NCBI GenBank assembly: GCA_964348745.1
Contig: CAYGDT010000014.1
Span: 1-20,898 of the forward strand
Source of the DNA: CAYGDT01 sp964348745
GTDB taxonomy: Bacteria; Patescibacteriota; Gracilibacteria; Peribacterales; Peribacteraceae
Length of the DNA: 20,898 bases
Direction of reading: 5' to 3'
Shown: positions 1-7,431 of the stretch, in pieces
How the letters are laid out: every line of letters begins with the position of its first letter
Numbering within the stretch: position 1 is the first letter of the stretch
Made by a program: the position numbers and the translations under genes
Notes under the pieces: model-generated
Database searches by the model: none
What the model was told of the DNA's origin: nothing
What the model saw: only the letters and a program-made list of their open reading frames with translations

Positions 1-1675
1 GAGCTGGGACGGGATTTGGCTTAGGAGGGGAGGCTGCATTCTGGAGATTACTTGCCGAGAGCCACGATGGTGTTTCTGGTTGCAGCGTAGCTGCAGGTTT
101 TTGTACGGGAGCCGGAGCAGGTTGTGGTTTAGGGGGCGGTGGTGTCGGTGCAGGTTGTGGTTTTGGAGGTGGTGGTGTGGGAGTAGATTTCGGCTCCGGT
201 GGCGTTACAGCAGGAGCAGAGTTTTGTTGGTACGCTCCCGAGAGCCACGATGGAGTTTCCGGCTGAGATATTGGGTTAGGAACTGGTGCCGGTTTCGGTG
301 TTGCTGGCGGAGGCGTTGGTGCCGGCGTCGGTTTTGGAGTTGGCGCTGGAGTTTCTTTGGGTGCCGGCGGAGGAGTCGGCAGTTCTTCTGCAATGATTTC
401 CATTGGCGGAGGACTTTGCTTGCCGATGTCTTCAACTGGTTTGACGATTTTCTCTTCGGCGATCTCCAGAGTCTTTTGCAGGGAGAATCCTTTCTTCTTC
501 ACCAAGCCGATGATCATGAACACTACAACGCCGAACACAACAGAACCGATCAAGGCTATGAGGAGTTTAATCACAAGACTAAGGAAGGATGATCCACCAG
601 ACGCCGGGTCGGACGCAGTACTCGATTGCTCCGAAGATGTCTGCGCCTGCGAAGAGGAATGCGCTTCCAATCGGTTGATGGTGACTGTGTCACTGGCACT
701 CCCGATCACCTTTCCGGTCGAGAGATCGCGGATATCGACCGTGACGGTGTATTGTCCGGAATTTTTGTATGTATGAAAAGGCCTGTCGAGCATTTGGTTA
801 TGGCCGTCCCCGAAGTCCCAGTATAGGAGTATGGGTTTCGTTCCGGTATCGGGCATGCGAAGTGCAAATTCTACTTTGCCATTGTCATTGTTCAGTATGA
901 CGATACTCGCGTCTCTAAGTTGCTGAGGCATCGTCGAGAAAGAGGATGACATTTGTTCGATGATGGAGCCGCTGCTGCCTACGGAAGACGTTTGAGTCGG
1001 CTGCTGTGTCGGCGATGTCCCGACAGTGATATTTGTAAATTGCGTCGTTGCATCATTGAAGAGCGCTCCCAGTCGGATCGTTGAAGGCTTGCCGCCGACA
1101 AACCAGATGGAGAGGGGATTTCCGTCCGTACGAAACAGAGTATTGCGCGTATCTTCATCGTTTTGCGGATTTCCATCTCCGTTGCTGTCGTTTGTGATAT
1201 CGAAATCAACAGCAAGCGCCTGTATGTCATCCCGAAGAGGAGTGACTGTTGCTACTTGGCGGGTACTCGAGACGGGCAGCATGGTATTTTCTAGCGGCGG
1301 GTCCCACACCACGGCATCTCCTGTCTGCATCGGCTGTGTAACGTCTTCCGGGTTGCGCTGCTGCACGTGCAGTTGAAAGGTACGCTCCGTAATTCCCGAG
1401 GATTCCCGCACTTGTGCCGCGAGAACGTAATCGCCTTCCTTAGCAAACCGTGCTTGAAAGACCGGTTCGCGACTTGCCTGTATAAATGTGCTTCCCTGCG
1501 ACAGCGACCAGCTCACTTGCGCTTGCGGCTCGGCCGCTATCTCCATTTCGAAAATAGATCCAAGCGGTATGGTGAGTGTTTCTTCGGCACCGCCTGCAAT
1601 TTGCGCGATGGTCACGCTTCCTCCGAGGGAAGCTAGAATGAATGCCGCAACGATGCTGGTGCGAGGGTAGTGCAT
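1..1675 (-). CDS. PKD-domain membrane protein with proline-rich tail (partial)
   Basis: I do not recognise a named family for the whole protein. The frame is open from an ATG at 1675 to the left edge (558 residues, C-terminus missing). In order it shows a signal peptide (about 1-29), an Ig-like beta region (33-106), an Asp/Asn-rich loop at 157-178 resembling a calcium-binding DxNxDG loop, a PKD domain (about 258-334) with WDFGDG at 286-291, and a Ser/Thr-rich linker. One transmembrane helix follows (about 364-392) with KKK directly after it, then a Pro/Lys/Ala-rich tail from about 420 onward. The motif QPETPSWLS occurs twice in the tail (471-479, 532-540). A cleaved signal and the KKK after the helix imply that the PKD part is outside and the tail is in the cytoplasm. 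The start lies 6 nt after the pilin stop with no Shine-Dalgarno, so it is probably co-transcribed with the pilin. A surface or pilus-associated role is inference. Confidence 0.8.
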   Translation of the reverse strand, partial: MHYPRTSIVAAFILASLGGSVTIAQIAGGAEETLTIPLGSIFEMEIAAEPQAQVSWSLSQGSTFIQASREPVFQARFAKEGDYVLAAQVRESSGITERTFQLHVQQRNPEDVTQPMQTGDAVVWDPPLENTMLPVSSTRQVATVTPLRDDIQALAVDFDITNDSNGDGNPQNDEDTRNTLFRTDGNPLSIWFVGGKPSTIRLGALFNDATTQFTNITVGTSPTQQPTQTSSVGSSGSIIEQMSSSFSTMPQQLRDASIVILNNDNGKVEFALRMPDTGTKPILLYWDFGDGHNQMLDRPFHTYKNSGQYTVTVDIRDLSTGKVIGSASDTVTINRLEAHSSSQAQTSSEQSSTASDPASGGSSFLSLVIKLLIALIGSVVFGVVVFMIIGLVKKKGFSLQKTLEIAEEKIVKPVEDIGKQSPPPMEIIAEELPTPPPAPKETPAPTPKPTPAPTPPPATPKPAPVPNPISQPETPSWLSGAYQQNSAPAVTPPEPKSTPTPPPPKPQPAPTPPPPKPQPAPAPVQKPAATLQPETPSWLSASNLQNAASPPKPNPVPA

Positions 1676-1681
1676 GTGTTT

Positions 1682-2359
1682 CTAAACGAGACTGTCGACG
1701 AGTCCTACGATGGCGCTTGCAAAGAGAATGATCAGTAATCCGACAATTGCGTAGAAGATGATCTTCTTCGCGCGGTCTTTTGGTCCTTCTTCTCCCATGC
1801 TGACTACAAGCATAATGCCGGCGATGACAATGACAACAACTGCAATCAGTGCCATGTAACTCAGGATGGTCTTGAGAATATCGAGGACGGCTTGTCGAGG
1901 GTTCGATATGGAAATCGTCCCGTCACCGAGATTTGGAATCGGCCCAAAGATACCCTCCATACCCGTTGCATTCGCGATGATTGCGACGATCGCAGCTGAA
2001 AGAGCAATCACGATCAGACCGACAACCGCGTAGAGAATGATTTTCTTCGCTTTGTCTTTCGCGGTTTCATCTCCCAAGCTGACGACCAGCATAATGCCCG
2101 CAATGACAATGACGACCACGGCGGCAAGTCCCATGAATGCGAGTATCGCAAGCAGGATACCGACAATGAGCTCGCGCGCGCCTTTCCCCGAAATTCCACC
2201 GACCGATTGAGCATACTGAATTCCTCCAACGATTCCCGGACCGTTGTAGTACTGGGCAAGAGCGAGATCGGGCACGACCGACGCGAGCACCGCGAGCGCC
2301 GTAGCTCCAAGAATGTGTGGCGCAGATGCACTCCGGAAGCAGTTGAGGATATTTCTCAT
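1682..2359 (-). CDS. VirB2/TrbC-like pilin with internal duplication
   Basis: This 225-residue hydrophobic protein has a signal peptide (cleavage likely after ALA at 33-35) followed by two copies of a two-helix unit, at about 62-127 and 155-220. Each copy carries the same core: a run of V/I, then AGIMLVVS, a G(D/E)E turn, KD(K/R)AKKII and a second helix YA(V/I)VGL. That layout (signal peptide, two hydrophobic helices, short charged cytoplasmic loop) is typical of the VirB2/TrbC pilin family. Ordinary members have one such unit; this one has two in tandem, so it would have four membrane segments. The copies are also clearly similar at DNA level, for example near 1811-1845 and 2089-2123, suggesting a fairly recent duplication. 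It is the first gene of a two-gene minus-strand unit with the PKD protein. It could be a pilin subunit or a VirB2-derived membrane protein that does not polymerise. Confidence 0.75.
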   Translation of the reverse strand: MRNILNCFRSASAPHILGATALAVLASVVPDLALAQYYNGPGIVGGIQYAQSVGGISGKGARELIVGILLAILAFMGLAAVVVIVIAGIMLVVSLGDETAKDKAKKIILYAVVGLIVIALSAAIVAIIANATGMEGIFGPIPNLGDGTISISNPRQAVLDILKTILSYMALIAVVVIVIAGIMLVVSMGEEGPKDRAKKIIFYAIVGLLIILFASAIVGLVDSLV

Positions 2360-2370
2360 GGTTTCCTACT

Positions 2371-2379
2371 ATTGTAGCA
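2371..2379 (-). promoter_or_regulatory. Extended -10 promoter of the pilin gene
   Basis: On the minus strand the sequence reads TGCTACAAT, an extended -10 element (TGn plus a 5/6 match to TATAAT). It ends 11 nt before the pilin ATG, so the predicted transcript has a leader of only about 5 nt. No good -35 box is visible, as is usual when an extended -10 is present. Confidence 0.6.
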
Positions 2380-2409
2380 AATTTCTGCGCTTCGCGCTAC
2401 CCTACGCTC

Positions 2410-3405
2410 ATGCGTCCTTCTAAGCCTTCTTCTCTAATAAGCAGAGCGAAAACAGCGGCATTTATTGTCTCGGATCTTACCAATATACGCTACCTGACGG
2501 GTTTGAATCTGACCGCAGGCTTGATACTCGTCACACGCAAGGGGATGACGCTTTTTGTCGATGGCAGGTATACGGAGGTGGCGCGCGCGGAAGTACGGCA
2601 TGGAATCGCTGTTTCTGAGTTCAATAGCACTACAAATATCTTTAAAGGCATTACGCGATGCGGGTATGAAGCGGAGGAGGTGACTGTCTCTCGGCTTGAA
2701 CGTTGGAAGAAGAAAAGTATGAACACAAAATTTGTTCAAACTGTTGGAATTATCGAGGAGTTCCGTCGCGCAAAAGACGCAGAGGAACTTAGGCATTTTC
2801 GTAAGGCTCAGCGCATCACGCAGCGCGTTCTTCGCGAACTACCCGCTGTGCTGCACGGATCACTCACCGAGAAGCAGCTTGCCGAGTGGATCCGGCACCG
2901 GGCCGTGGAGCTTGGGGCCGACAGCCTCTCCTTCGATCCCACTGTTGCGTTCGGTACGCACACATCACGCCCGCACCACAAGCCGACGAGCAGGAAACTT
3001 CGTAAACGCGATATCATTCAGATCGACTGCGGTGCGCGGGTCAATGGCTACTGCGCCGACCAAAGCAGAGTCTATTTCCGCGGCAAGTCCACTGCGCAGC
3101 AGCAGCGTGTCTTTAACGCAGTGAGCCGGGCGAAGAAAGCTGCGACCAAAGCGGTACGTGCCGGAGTGAGTAACCGTGAACCCGATCGTATCGCGCGCGA
3201 CGTACTGAAGAAAGAGAACCTCGAGCAGTACTTCGTACATAGCCTCGGGCATGGCGTTGGTTTGGAGATTCACGAAGGCTCAACTCTCTCGCAGAAGGCA
3301 AAGAAGGTAACGCTCCTCAAAAACGAAATCGTCACCATCGAACCGGGGGTCTACATTCCCGGCAAATTCGGGATTCGGCTGGAGGATGAAGTGGTTGTGG
3401 GTTGA
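2410..3405 (+). CDS. M24 family Xaa-Pro aminopeptidase-like metallopeptidase
   Basis: The product resembles PepP/PepQ-type enzymes that release an N-terminal residue preceding proline, in the cytoplasm. An N-terminal creatinase-like domain (about 1-125, with LTNIRYLTGL and DGRYT) precedes the pita-bread M24 domain. All five metal ligands are visible: D206 and D217 in the IDCGA to CADQSR stretch, H281 in SLGHGVG, E311 in TIEPGV and E325 in RLEDEV. At 331 residues it is slightly short. It stops five residues after the last metal ligand, where relatives usually continue for a further 15-20 residues, and the stop lies at the edge of the AT-rich island. The ATG at 2410 lies 6 nt after a weak -10-like TACCCT (2398-2403). 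The gene is divergent from the pilin gene with a 50 bp gap. Confidence 0.88.
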   Translation: MRPSKPSSLISRAKTAAFIVSDLTNIRYLTGLNLTAGLILVTRKGMTLFVDGRYTEVARAEVRHGIAVSEFNSTTNIFKGITRCGYEAEEVTVSRLERWKKKSMNTKFVQTVGIIEEFRRAKDAEELRHFRKAQRITQRVLRELPAVLHGSLTEKQLAEWIRHRAVELGADSLSFDPTVAFGTHTSRPHHKPTSRKLRKRDIIQIDCGARVNGYCADQSRVYFRGKSTAQQQRVFNAVSRAKKAATKAVRAGVSNREPDRIARDVLKKENLEQYFVHSLGHGVGLEIHEGSTLSQKAKKVTLLKNEIVTIEPGVYIPGKFGIRLEDEVVVG

Positions 3406-3434
3406 GAGCTGTTAGGTGAAGATTATTTTCCGGT

Positions 3435-3857
3435 TCACATGCTAGATCGAATCTTTTCAGCGGCTTCCTCTAAATCGGTACGAGGTGGCAACTGAGAATA
3501 TGTCTTTGAAAATTTCAGACCAAAGCCATCCTTTTTGAATCTGGGGAAAATATGAAGATGTACATGAAATACATCTTGTCCTGCAGCTTCACCATCTGCC
3601 AAAAAATAATTAACCGCTTCTGATTTAATGCCAGATTTTCTGATAGCTGCATTAATTTTGTTGGCAACGATAATCATATGTGATGCTAAATTATCATCTA
3701 GTTCAGTGATGAGTTCGGAATGTTTTTTTGGGATGATCAGAACGTGTCCCTGATTTACAGGTTGAATATCCATGATTGCAATTACAAACTCATCATCGTA
3801 AATTTTGCTGCAGGGCAATTCTTCTTTGATGATTTTGCAAAAGATACAATCACTCAT
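3435..3857 (-). CDS. HIT family (Hint/PKCI-type) nucleotide hydrolase
   Basis: This 140-residue protein carries the histidine-triad motif HVHLH at 98-102, followed by IFPR. The N-terminal CIFCKI (4-9) and the GHVLIIPKKH segment (37-46) are also typical of Hint-branch HIT proteins, which hydrolyse nucleoside phosphoramidates or related nucleotide conjugates. The length matches the family. The gene is visibly richer in A and T than the peptidase gene next to it and is divergent from the arginine deiminase-like gene, sharing a 59 bp gap. Substrate specificity cannot be read from the sequence. Confidence 0.92.
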   Translation of the reverse strand: MSDCIFCKIIKEELPCSKIYDDEFVIAIMDIQPVNQGHVLIIPKKHSELITELDDNLASHMIIVANKINAAIRKSGIKSEAVNYFLADGEAAGQDVFHVHLHIFPRFKKDGFGLKFSKTYSQLPPRTDLEEAAEKIRSSM

Positions 3858-3865
3858 TGATTCTC

Positions 3866-3871
3866 AGTTTA
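3866..3871 (-). promoter_or_regulatory. -10 element for the HIT gene (leaderless)
   Basis: On the minus strand TAAACT lies 8 nt before the ATG at 3857, the spacing expected if transcription starts at or next to the start codon. The -35 region is weak. Confidence 0.45.
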
Positions 3872-3904
3872 CCGTGAATTAGGTGTAAATGAACTATATG
3901 CGTG

Positions 3905-3910
3905 TATCAT
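3905..3910 (+). promoter_or_regulatory. -10 element for the arginine deiminase-family gene
   Basis: TATCAT lies 6 nt before the ATG at 3917, again predicting a leaderless transcript. A second candidate, TATATG (3895-3900), lies 10 bp upstream. This geometry favours the ATG at 3917 over the in-frame GTG at 3902, because the -10 would lie inside the coding sequence if the GTG were used. Confidence 0.45.
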
Positions 3911-3916
3911 TGTCGC

Positions 3917-4726
3917 ATGAACTATGGTGCAGATAATCTTTGGAAGCCTCTGAAATCTGTGATTCTTGCGAAGCCGGAATACTACTCGATTCCGGAACCC
4001 ATTAACCAATGGCAGGAAAAATTTAGAGGCACGGAAGATAGAGAATTAGCACGCAGCCAACATGAAGGTCTTGTCCGAACACTGAAAGACAATGGAGTAC
4101 AATGCCATTTTCTTGAACCAGTGAAAGGAGCAACCGAACAGAAAGATGTTCGAGATATCGGAATCATTTCTTCAAAGGGAGCAATAGCCGGACATTTTGC
4201 AAAGGACATTCGCATGGGTGAAGTTGCATCATTTATTCTGTTTTGTGTTGAGAACAAAATTCCACTCTTAAAGTATGGGATTCCCTTCGAAGGGGGAGAT
4301 CTCTTCTTAGTGGATGAAGAACATTGTTACATTGGCTCAGGGAAGAGGAGCAGTACACGTCCGAATGAACTAGAATCGCTGCTCAATAGAAAAGTACATA
4401 TCGTTCACCATATTTCATCGCATCACCTTGATGCCATCTTCAATTTTGCACGCCCTGATCTTATTGTTTTACATCCAAAATATATCGCTGAAGAGGAAAT
4501 AGTGAAAGGTAAGGATGTCATCGAAATGGATGATAATGATATCTGGCTAATGTCAGCGAATTTTCTTTTGCTAGACAAAGACAAAGTACTGGCAGACTCT
4601 CAATGTAAACGCATCAATAATGAGTTATCAAAAAGAGGTATAGAAGTGGTGGAAATTGATGTTTCTGAATTGAAAAAGAATGGTGGAAGCATTCGTTGTA
4701 TGACATTACCATTATTGAGAGAGTAG
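3917..4726 (+). CDS. Arginine deiminase/amidinotransferase superfamily protein
   Basis: This 269-residue protein belongs to the guanidino-group-modifying superfamily (arginine deiminase, DDAH, amidinotransferases). Visible signatures are an RD motif near residue 79, FEGGD with E125, the HHLD motif with the catalytic-type His at 169-170, and a C-terminal GGSIRCMTLPL whose Cys at 261 would be the nucleophile. The full Cys-His-acid set supports an active hydrolase or transferase. The substrate could be arginine, a methylated arginine or another guanidino compound. It lacks the larger helical insertion of classical ArcA-type deiminases, so I give no gene symbol. No carbamoyltransferase or carbamate kinase gene lies nearby, so an ATP-yielding arginine pathway is not shown here. 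I prefer the ATG at 3917 to the GTG at 3902 because of the -10 position. Confidence 0.82.
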   Translation: MNYGADNLWKPLKSVILAKPEYYSIPEPINQWQEKFRGTEDRELARSQHEGLVRTLKDNGVQCHFLEPVKGATEQKDVRDIGIISSKGAIAGHFAKDIRMGEVASFILFCVENKIPLLKYGIPFEGGDLFLVDEEHCYIGSGKRSSTRPNELESLLNRKVHIVHHISSHHLDAIFNFARPDLIVLHPKYIAEEEIVKGKDVIEMDDNDIWLMSANFLLLDKDKVLADSQCKRINNELSKRGIEVVEIDVSELKKNGGSIRCMTLPLLRE

Positions 4727-4763
4727 GTTTTTTGGATTATATACATATGTCAATCATAGTAGA

Positions 4764-4792
4764 CTGACGCGAGTATAAAAATCCGCTATACT
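4764..4792 (+). promoter_or_regulatory. Sigma70-type promoter of the 3D-domain gene
   Basis: CTGACG (4764-4769) and TATACT (4787-4792) are separated by exactly 17 bp. The -10 ends 8 nt before the TTG at 4801, so transcription should begin at or immediately before that codon. Confidence 0.65.
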
Positions 4793-4800
4793 GATTCGAT

Positions 4801-6210
4801 TTGAAAACACACATCCATTCACTATACCCCAATGCGCGCAAGCGTATCCCGATGCATGTCGTTGCCATCGGACTGCTCTCAGCAATGAGCGCACCGTACG
4901 GAGCGCTCGGTGAACCTGTTGTGCATACCGAGCCGTATCAGAAAGAATTTGTCATCACGGCGTATTATTCACCGCTCCCAGGGCAGTGTTGCTACGTGAA
5001 GGGCGGGTATCTGGCCGATAAAATTCTCAATGGCGAAGGACATACCGCGGCCGACGGCACGGGCGTGTATCCCGGTATGATCGCTGCTCCGAAGAGTTAT
5101 CCATTCAATACAAAAATCACTCTTCCGGGATTGGGGACGCTTACGGTGCACGACCGCGGCGGTGCCATTACCGAAAAAGCGGACGGCAGCGACCGTCTGG
5201 ATATCTGGGCAGGATACGGCGAGGAAGGCCTTGCTCGTGCACTTGAGTTTGGCGTGAAGCGTGTACTGGGAACCGTCTATCCTGTTGCATCAACCCAACC
5301 GGAAACGGCATTTGATCTTGCGACACTTCCGGCTCCGGTCGATCAACTCAGCGGATACTTCATCGAGAAAGATAATTTCCTCGCGCTGCGGCCGAAGGAA
5401 GGCGACAGCGGACTTTCGGTCACGCTCCTGCAGGAATACCTCAAGGAAATCGGTTATCTGCAGCACAGCGTCACCGGATTTTTTGGACCGGAAACCGCGC
5501 AGGCTTTCACCGCATTCCTCCGCGATTTTCAAGTGGATGCACCGACCGATGCGCTCAGCGAAACGTCTGCCGCATACGTTCTCGGAGCACGTAGCAGGCT
5601 TGATGCTCGCGATCCTCTGACCGCGTACGTCGATCCGGATGCATCGGAGCAATCGATTGCAGATGCGCAGAGAATTTTGCGGTTCCTCGGTTACTACCGT
5701 GGCAGAACGGATGGTCAGTATGGGGATGCGCTCTTCGCGGCGATTCTCAAGTTTCAGCAGGAGTACCGTCTCGTGGGGACGGCGGACGACAACGGCGCCG
5801 GCCGTATCGGGCCCCTCACAAGCACGGCGCTGCATGCAGCGTGGAATAGAAAAGTCGTTTCACAGCATGCGAAGCGGCACCTCGATCGATACGCAGTTGA
5901 CGTAAAGATCACGGAACAAAACCAGCGCATCGTCAGTTTTTTGGAAGAAGGCGATACAGGCCACCAGGTTTCCTTGCTTCAAGCAGAGCTTGCCGCACTT
6001 GGATTCTTTCCGGAGAAGGATATCAACGGGTCCTATGGGCCACAGACAAAGGATGCTGTCGCCGACTATCAGTTTGATCGCAGACTCATCGAAACACTGC
6101 AACACGAGGCAGCGGGATTCGTCGGTCCAGGAACACTGCGCAGTCTGCAATCTGATCAGCGCAATATCCTCTACCGTGTGGTGCGCGCGCAGGGTTGGAA
6201 AGCACTCTAA
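4801..6210 (+). CDS. Secreted 3D-domain protein with three peptidoglycan-binding repeats
   Basis: The product is predicted to be exported and to bind, and perhaps cut, peptidoglycan. A basic N-terminus and hydrophobic core (about 12-37, cleavage near ALG) form the signal peptide. A 3D domain (double-psi beta barrel named for three aspartates) spans about 49-162, with DGTG (D86), VHDRGGA (D118) and DRLDIW (D131, D134). Three PG_binding_1-type repeats follow, at about 200-247, 283-345 and 382-450, each with a GDxG or equivalent start and a (Y/F)GPxT- or GPLT-type turn. The first codon is TTG. An in-frame ATG 17 codons later would also leave a signal peptide, but the promoter places the transcription start at the TTG. 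3D domains occur in lytic transglycosylase-like resuscitation and spore proteins; catalysis here is inferred, not shown. Confidence 0.85.
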   Translation: MKTHIHSLYPNARKRIPMHVVAIGLLSAMSAPYGALGEPVVHTEPYQKEFVITAYYSPLPGQCCYVKGGYLADKILNGEGHTAADGTGVYPGMIAAPKSYPFNTKITLPGLGTLTVHDRGGAITEKADGSDRLDIWAGYGEEGLARALEFGVKRVLGTVYPVASTQPETAFDLATLPAPVDQLSGYFIEKDNFLALRPKEGDSGLSVTLLQEYLKEIGYLQHSVTGFFGPETAQAFTAFLRDFQVDAPTDALSETSAAYVLGARSRLDARDPLTAYVDPDASEQSIADAQRILRFLGYYRGRTDGQYGDALFAAILKFQQEYRLVGTADDNGAGRIGPLTSTALHAAWNRKVVSQHAKRHLDRYAVDVKITEQNQRIVSFLEEGDTGHQVSLLQAELAALGFFPEKDINGSYGPQTKDAVADYQFDRRLIETLQHEAAGFVGPGTLRSLQSDQRNILYRVVRAQGWKAL

Positions 6211-6261
6211 AGGGCAGCGTCAATTGCACTTTTCTTCCCGATTGTTCAAGCTGTCCCCACT

Positions 6262-7305
6262 ATGAGATTTTTCTGTATATGCATCGCGCTCACATTACCA
6301 TTTTCTGCGCTTGCAGATGCCAATGTGATCAGCAGAAGCGACGGATTTCTCCTCATCTGGGAGAGTATCAACAGGCCGGCCGTGGTCACGAGTACAACTT
6401 TCGACGACGTGCCGGAAAACACAGAAGGTTTTCTGGAGATTTCCTATGCTAAAAACAGAGGAATTTTAAACAAAGATGACGATACATTCCGTCCAGACGA
6501 ACCGCTGACTCTGCGCGATGCGTTGCTATGGATTTTTCGCACCAGAAACGTGCGAGAACTTCCGGACATGCAGGAGGAGCATCTCGCTTCCATGATCGCC
6601 GATTATCCGCTTGTGGAAATGAATCGCTCTCTCGAGGGTAGCGTCACCGCAGAACATTTAGTCGATTTCATGCGCACACTCGACGAGATGCTAGTGAAAG
6701 AAGTGCACGAAGTCAGCAACTATGGAGAAGCCTTCCATGGCAATGGCACTGCATTCGGCGATACGTTTGATATGAACGCAATGACTGCTGCGCATCGCAG
6801 TTTTCCCAATAATACACTGGTGGAAGTCACGAATGTTAAAAATGGCAAGAGCGTCATTGTACGCATCAACGACCGCGGGCCGTACGTCGACGGACGCGAC
6901 ATGGATTTAAGTGCAGCGGCATTTCAAAAAATTTCTGAGAACGGGGGAATCCTCAACGCAACGTTCAAACGGTTGGGGGACGCCGATGTTATCAACAGTT
7001 GCACGCCGGGCACACCAAGCTTCCAGCGTCGTATCGCACGAGGTATACATTTCTTCCGCGGCATTCCCCGGACGTTTGCGCAGGGTGATCAGCTCGTGCT
7101 CCAGAGCAACCGCCCGTTTGTGATGCAGTATGTTACTTTTCCCGACGGTCAGAAGTTACGCATGCAGGATTTCGTCTTGCCGGGAGAAAAGTACAGGTTT
7201 ACGCCTGACGTAGCAGGGATGTATGTTTTTGGCGTCGGAGACACACTCGGGAGACTGCGTGAAATGCAGATGGAGGTGACGGGGTGTCAGTTACCGATAC
7301 GGTAG
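6262..7305 (+). CDS. rlpA: Secreted RlpA-like double-psi beta-barrel protein with SLH-like segment
   Basis: This 347-residue exported protein has a signal peptide (1-19), an S-layer-homology-like segment (about 47-93, with FxDVP and FRPDEPLTLRDAL) and an RlpA domain (about 148-235). The RlpA signature is strong: YGEAFHG, NAMTAAHRSFP with H178, VTNVKNGKSVIVRINDRGPY with D204, and DLSAAAF. In characterised RlpA the equivalent His and Asp are needed for lytic transglycosylase activity on glycan strands lacking stem peptides. A C-terminal beta-rich domain of about 100 residues is not recognised. The gene follows the 3D-domain gene by 51 bp with no convincing promoter of its own, so the two are probably co-transcribed and act on the wall together. 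Confidence 0.85.
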   Translation: MRFFCICIALTLPFSALADANVISRSDGFLLIWESINRPAVVTSTTFDDVPENTEGFLEISYAKNRGILNKDDDTFRPDEPLTLRDALLWIFRTRNVRELPDMQEEHLASMIADYPLVEMNRSLEGSVTAEHLVDFMRTLDEMLVKEVHEVSNYGEAFHGNGTAFGDTFDMNAMTAAHRSFPNNTLVEVTNVKNGKSVIVRINDRGPYVDGRDMDLSAAAFQKISENGGILNATFKRLGDADVINSCTPGTPSFQRRIARGIHFFRGIPRTFAQGDQLVLQSNRPFVMQYVTFPDGQKLRMQDFVLPGEKYRFTPDVAGMYVFGVGDTLGRLREMQMEVTGCQLPIR

Positions 7306-7346
7306 GGCAAGGGTTAGGGCAAGGGTTAGGGCAAGGGCAAGGGTTA
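7305..7346 (+). repeat. Telomere-like GGGCAA/GGGTTA array (G-quadruplex potential)
   Basis: Seven GGG runs (starting at 7305, 7311, 7317, 7323, 7329, 7335 and 7341) are spaced exactly 6 nt apart by CAA or TTA loops. The array starts on the last base of the rlpA stop codon and ends 31 bp before the next promoter. Four such runs suffice for an intramolecular G-quadruplex. It would form on the plus strand and in rlpA 3' RNA. Confidence 0.85.
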
Positions 7347-7376
7347 GTCGACGACCTACCCCCAATTTCTCTTCTC

Positions 7377-7385
7377 TGCTATAAT
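7377..7385 (+). promoter_or_regulatory. Perfect extended -10 promoter of the TraG-like ATPase
   Basis: TGCTATAAT is a complete extended -10 (TGn plus consensus TATAAT). There is no recognisable -35. The expected start near 7392 gives a leader of about 40 nt before the GTG at 7432, making this the one clearly leadered strong promoter in the window. Confidence 0.65.
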
Positions 7386-7431
7386 GGAGAGATTTACTGT
7401 ATCCTAGTTCCAACCTTCAAACGACCGTACT

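Noticed and set aside
80..592. Plus-strand open frame rich in Arg, Trp and Cys
   Set aside because: It is the antisense of the proline-rich tail of the minus-strand PKD protein, and its odd composition follows directly from Pro codons read backwards.
3403..3405. UGA as a sense codon, as in some CPR lineages
   Set aside because: TGA ends the peptidase, the 66-residue peptide, the LOG gene and the 17220 gene at sensible places, and no conserved domain contains an in-frame TGA.
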